Shown here: one piece after another, positions 63,322 to 64,000 of the stretch
How positions within the stretch are numbered: the first letter of the stretch is position 1
How the letters are laid out: each line of letters starts with the position of its first letter
DNA from: Dyadobacter sp. 676
Lineage (GTDB): Bacteria; Bacteroidota; Bacteroidia; Cytophagales; Spirosomataceae
Length of the DNA: 64,000 bases
Assembly: GCF_040448675.1 (NCBI RefSeq)
Contig: NZ_CP159289.1
Location: 2,294,001 to 2,358,000, forward strand
Direction: 5' to 3'
Made by a program: the position numbers and the translations under genes
The notes under the pieces: generated by a model
What the model was told of the DNA's origin: nothing
The model's database searches: none
Seen by the model: the letters and a program-made list of their open reading frames with translations, nothing else

Positions 63322-64000
63322 CTAGGTAGAAATAATCAACTTTTGGCCGGGCTTGATCGAGTTGCCCCTGATCTTGTTCCGTTTTTTCAACTGACCGATT
63401 TCCAGACCGTAGCGCTGCGAAATAATCCATAATGTATCTCCTTTTTGTACGGTATGATAACGTTTCCGGGTATGACGCTGCTGTTTCGCCACCTGCTCTT
63501 CTTCCTCCTGCTGTGGCCTTGCTTTGGCTGCAATGCGGGTTGCGGGTACAATTTCCTTCACCTCTTTGTAGATCACCAGACGCTGCCCCCTGCGGATATT
63601 GTTGCGGCGGATGCGGTTCCATTTACGGAGCGACGCTACCGAAACGCCATACTTCCGCGCGATGCCCGCTACGTTATCGCCGCGCCTGACCGTGTAGGAT
63701 ACGCGTTTGGTGCGGGTACGCTGAACCGTTTCCTCGCCGCTATCTTCATCATAACCTTCGTCGTCCGACACATTCGATGCCAGCACATAAGGGAATGCGC
63801 CGTTTCCGGACAGTGAATCGGTCTGGGTGCTGTCGGCTCTGGCCACCATTACACCGGAAGAAAGGTATCTTCTTGTGCACGAATCCATGATCGATGCGCG
63901 GTTGCTCATCAGATAGGTGAACCGGACGCTCGGCACTTTCAAAACGAAGTCGCGCGTTTGTTCGGGAAGGATCGTCTTGGTAATATGCGGATTGAGCTTT
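63322..64000 (-). CDS. C-terminal part of an MltD-like lytic transglycosylase with LysM domains (partial)
   Basis: The frame is open to the window edge, so the N-terminus is missing. The visible start, LNPHITKTILPEQTRDFVLK, is the linker after an SLT transglycosylase domain in MltD-like enzymes (ELNP...LP...F.L.VP). Two LysM domains follow: YTVRRGDNVAGIARKYGVSV through GQRLVIYK, and YHTVQKGDTLWIISQRYGLE through GQKLIIST at the C-terminus. LysM binds peptidoglycan glycan strands. An Arg/Lys/Gln-rich linker separates them. The protein should act in the periplasm on cell wall. Confidence 0.85.
   Translation of the reverse strand, partial: KLNPHITKTILPEQTRDFVLKVPSVRFTYLMSNRASIMDSCTRRYLSSGVMVARADSTQTDSLSGNGAFPYVLASNVSDDEGYDEDSGEETVQRTRTKRVSYTVRRGDNVAGIARKYGVSVASLRKWNRIRRNNIRRGQRLVIYKEVKEIVPATRIAAKARPQQEEEEQVAKQQRHTRKRYHTVQKGDTLWIISQRYGLEIGQLKKRNKIRGNSIKPGQKLIIST

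Overview
The window comes from a member of the Bacteroidota, most likely a Cytophagales bacterium close to Dyadobacter or another Spirosomataceae (genus is inference). The evidence is a SusC/SusD pair, a type IX secretion C-terminal sorting domain, the gliding/T9SS genes sprA and gldF, Bacteroidota-type promoters (TAnnTTTG at -7), AT-rich start regions without Shine-Dalgarno sequences, and moderately GC-rich coding DNA. No rRNA or tRNA gene was recognised.

Layout. 0-2.3 kb: three tandem paralogous lipoproteins, the first cut by the window edge and the third with a broken signal peptide. 2.4-15.3 kb: housekeeping and surface genes (M48 peptidase, DUF898 membrane protein, secreted two-CBM6 glycoside hydrolase, GlxA-type AraC regulator, DUF1579 protein, M23 lipoprotein, fatty-acid hydroxylase), a decayed DUF1016 nuclease, and a two-gene operon of unknown function. 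15.5-18.1 kb: TPR histidine kinase and LuxR-type response regulator. 18.2-27.6 kb: sulfatase, two toxin-antitoxin modules, then a SusC-SusD-sulfatase operon with a long leader. 27.9-29.1 kb: a second fatty-acid hydroxylase. 29.3-42.6 kb: a co-directional amino-sugar cluster with a LacI regulator, Tat-exported Gfo/Idh/MocA oxidoreductases, a Tat-exported DegT-type aminotransferase, a neutral-ceramidase-like hydrolase, a beta-propeller protein, a FucP/NagP-type transporter, NagA, NagB and a lipoprotein oxidoreductase. 42.7-48.2 kb: an accessory island with a 2H phosphoesterase, zeta-like kinase, HTH regulator, lone nucleotidyltransferase and AIPR abortive-infection protein. 48.2-64 kb: FAD oxidoreductase, ECF sigma/anti-sigma pair, GldF, DUF4199 proteins, a dihydroorotase homologue without its metal-binding HxH, GcvH, SprA, RuvA and the C-terminus of an MltD-like lytic transglycosylase.

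The most interesting signal is regulatory. The SusC-SusD-sulfatase mRNA begins with a leader of about 215 nt that encodes the 13-residue peptide MDLSQLFRCCCRC. Its Cys codons lie in the 5' arm of a hairpin whose loop holds the uORF stop. A second long leader (13.6-13.8 kb), upstream of a small membrane protein and a fatty-acid hydroxylase, encodes a peptide ending SGCCC. Both leaders, and that of the first sulfatase, follow promoters sharing the core TTTACTTTGYCTAT. I propose cysteine-responsive translational attenuation controlling sulfur-scavenging (sulfatase) genes; this is inference from sequence alone.

A caution: at least seven genes, including sprA and susC, are broken by single-base indels in short homopolymers. 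The pattern looks more like consensus sequencing error than biology, so the frameshifted genes are described as probably intact in the organism.
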